A DNA stretch of 64,000 bases from Paramecium pentaurelia (Eukaryota > Ciliophora > Oligohymenophorea > Peniculida > Parameciidae). The stretch covers positions 940,243-1,004,242 of the forward strand of contig CAJJDO010000005.1 in NCBI GenBank assembly GCA_905183005.1. Direction: 5' to 3'. Position 1 is the first letter of the stretch; every line of letters begins with the position of its first letter. The notes under the pieces were generated by a model. That model was given only the letters and a program-made list of their open reading frames with translations. It ran no database searches and was not told the origin of the DNA. A program made the translations under genes and the position numbers. Positions 62,193 to 64,000 of the stretch are shown piece by piece.

Positions 62193-63689
62193 GATTATAG
62201 ATTTAAAGAAATTTAGGTTAAAAATACAAGATATCCTTTTTTTAACACTCCTTTGCAGTAAAAGAATATTATTTAAAATTTAGATACATCTAATAATATG
62301 GTTTACCCAGACTTCAATTTTTCAAGGTTTAAGAGAGTTTTTTATAAAAAACCGTTTCCTTTTAAGAGAATTATTGGAGTAACACTTGATTAATTTAAAA
62401 ACTAACCTATATTAACCCTTAATTTAAATCTATTTTAATATACTTCTTGTGTCCAATATTCGTTGATAGAGTTCTATTTTATAGTTTTTATCTTTTTTAA
62501 CAATCTTGAAGCATTAATAAAATAATATGAAATAAAAATTTAAGGTTGCATGAATGCAATAATATTTTAAATCTTTGTATACTGTTTTTTTGGTATTATT
62601 CTTATCATAACCAAGCTTTTTCTTTCAATTTATATTTAGAATGTGAATTGTATAAGATTTATAAAATAGATTTTACAACTAATTCTTTCACCATTTATCA
62701 TTTCTAAGTTTTCTAATCTTTGTATTTCTTGAGAGTCATTATATTCTAATATTCACAAAATAATATTTTTGTCAACTCATATTTAATTAACAGTAATAAT
62801 ATTATTTTTTATTAAATTGATTTTATAAACTTTAAATTTTAACAATGTTATTGAAAAATTTTTATTAGTAAAATACTTATTTTGGAAATTTAAGAATACC
62901 CATGCATTTAAGTGTGGCTAATATGAATGCTTTTTTATATATTTAAATAATTTATTGTCCAATTTATTTTAGGAGGTTGTTTTAGAGAAGATAAATTTTA
63001 TTAAGATTGTTCATTGTGTTTATCAAATACCAATAAATATTTCCTTTTTAATTCTACAATTTAGGTGCAATTTCTGAATTTAATTGTAAAATATAACCAG
63101 TTGATGAGTTTTTAAAGACTTAAGGGATATTATTTTTGAATAGACATTAATTAATTTTGTGAAGGGACAACAGTGATTATACATTGAATAATAACTGTTT
63201 ATTATTTGATGTATGTAAAATTTCACGTTGAACTCAAGTTAATCAATAATTAAGATACATATATATAATACGGTTAGAGAAGATATAATTGTCTTCTTAA
63301 ATCTTAATAATTACAAAAATATAATATTTTTTAATATGTTTTCAAAGTTTTTTAATATCTTATCAATTAACAGGCGATTGATACATTATCTTGAATTGAG
63401 AGTAATGTTAAAATTAATCAATATCATATTGTTTTAACTTTATTATATAGTTTAGAAGATTAACTTTATTTTTTTCATTCTTGTCATATCTTTTTGATTA
63501 TTATCTTTGTTATTAAATATATCGTTTACTATTAATAAACTAATTTTACAAAATTATTAATTATATCTATTAAGACTTATGTTTATAAATAGTAATAAAT
63601 TAAATAAATTATCAGAATATCTTATGAAATAATCATGTAGTTTTTTGTTAAGTTAGGTTTCAATTAAGTAATTAAAATCAATCTTTATT
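62193..63689. other. 1.5-kb AT-rich region without recognised genes
   Basis: Immediately 3' of the truncated WD40 relic. Both strands are full of stops and homopolymer runs. No further WD repeats were found although the parental family would have them here. Confidence 0.45.
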
Positions 63690-64000
63690 TTAATCTCTTC
63701 ATTTAGCTTACTGTTCTTTTTTTGGATTATTAATTTAATGTAGTATCATTTAACATTAAATCTCTATAAATGTTAATTAATATCAGTTTTTTAAGGAGAT
63801 CTCAATAAATACATTTCCTTAAAATGGAATACTTTTGAAAAACTTGTATGAATCTTAAGAAATCAAAATAAAGAATAGAGCAAAAAAAAGAAATAATTAA
63901 AAAAATATAAAGTATGAATTTAAATAATAATTGTTGTAATGTTGTTTATGAATAATAATAATCACTTTTACTTGAGGTCTTCTAAAATACAGCTACCTTT
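63690..64000 (+). repeat. Diverged dispersed repeat, copy B (runs off window)
   Basis: Aligns by eye to 54525-54893, including TCTTC-TTT-GCT-ACT, GATTAT-AATT-AAT, GTATCATTTAA and AATCTTAAGAAAT. The 3' end lies beyond the window, so the full length is unknown. Confidence 0.6.

Noticed and set aside
1..64000. tRNA, rRNA, CRISPR or intact transposon
   Set aside because: No cloverleaf with box A/B sequences, rRNA core motif, regular spacer array or transposase motif was seen; short ncRNAs cannot be excluded by eye.

Overview
The window is protist nuclear DNA read with the ciliate code. Genuine genes run through in-frame TAA and TAG (Gln) and end only at TGA. They are interrupted by tiny GT(A)...(T)AG introns, mostly 20-34 nt, and many neighbouring genes lie only 24-100 bp apart. 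Together with the strong A+T bias this points to a Paramecium macronuclear scaffold (aurelia-like; species inferred). Gene models were made by eye: introns were spliced by hand and reading-frame closure was checked for most genes.

Layout. 1-18.8 kb: a 5'-truncated DUF4378 protein, a p24 cargo receptor, a membrane RING protein, a WGR-like/ATP-dependent DNA ligase, two small unknowns, a ~9 kb IP3/ryanodine-type Ca2+-release channel (CRC family), a Lys-rich membrane protein and a multipass protein. 18.8-37.4 kb: a ciliary RIIa-domain protein, a Tousled-like kinase, a kinase-Kelch fusion, two tandem genes sharing an unrecognised ~190-residue module, a DNAJB12-type J protein, a TPR protein, a decayed centrin-like gene, a multipass-PX protein, a ULK/Atg1-like kinase and a GH25-like lysozyme. 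37.4-51.5 kb: an unknown coiled-coil protein, an ankyrin-anoctamin fusion, a Cys-rich miniprotein, a serine carboxypeptidase, guanylate kinase, a TPR protein with one exon per repeat, and a jacalin-like protein. 51.5-64 kb: gene-poor, with decayed CFAP52 and pentapeptide/WD40 genes and a diverged dispersed repeat. This resembles subtelomeric or low-constraint macronuclear DNA (inference).

Three single Ns (43837, 55234, 59919) each sit between two apparently exact direct copies of 1154, 1035 and 1310 bp. These look like contig ends that overlapped but were never merged, so the duplicated gene pieces next to them are probably artefacts.

Functional themes are Ca2+/membrane biology (CRC, anoctamin, p24, PX), cilia/basal bodies (RIIa, CFAP52 and centrin relics), kinases (TLK, ULK-like, kinase-Kelch) and the endolysosomal/phagocytic system (lysozyme, carboxypeptidase). 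No operon logic is expected. No RNA gene, CRISPR array or intact transposon was recognised.
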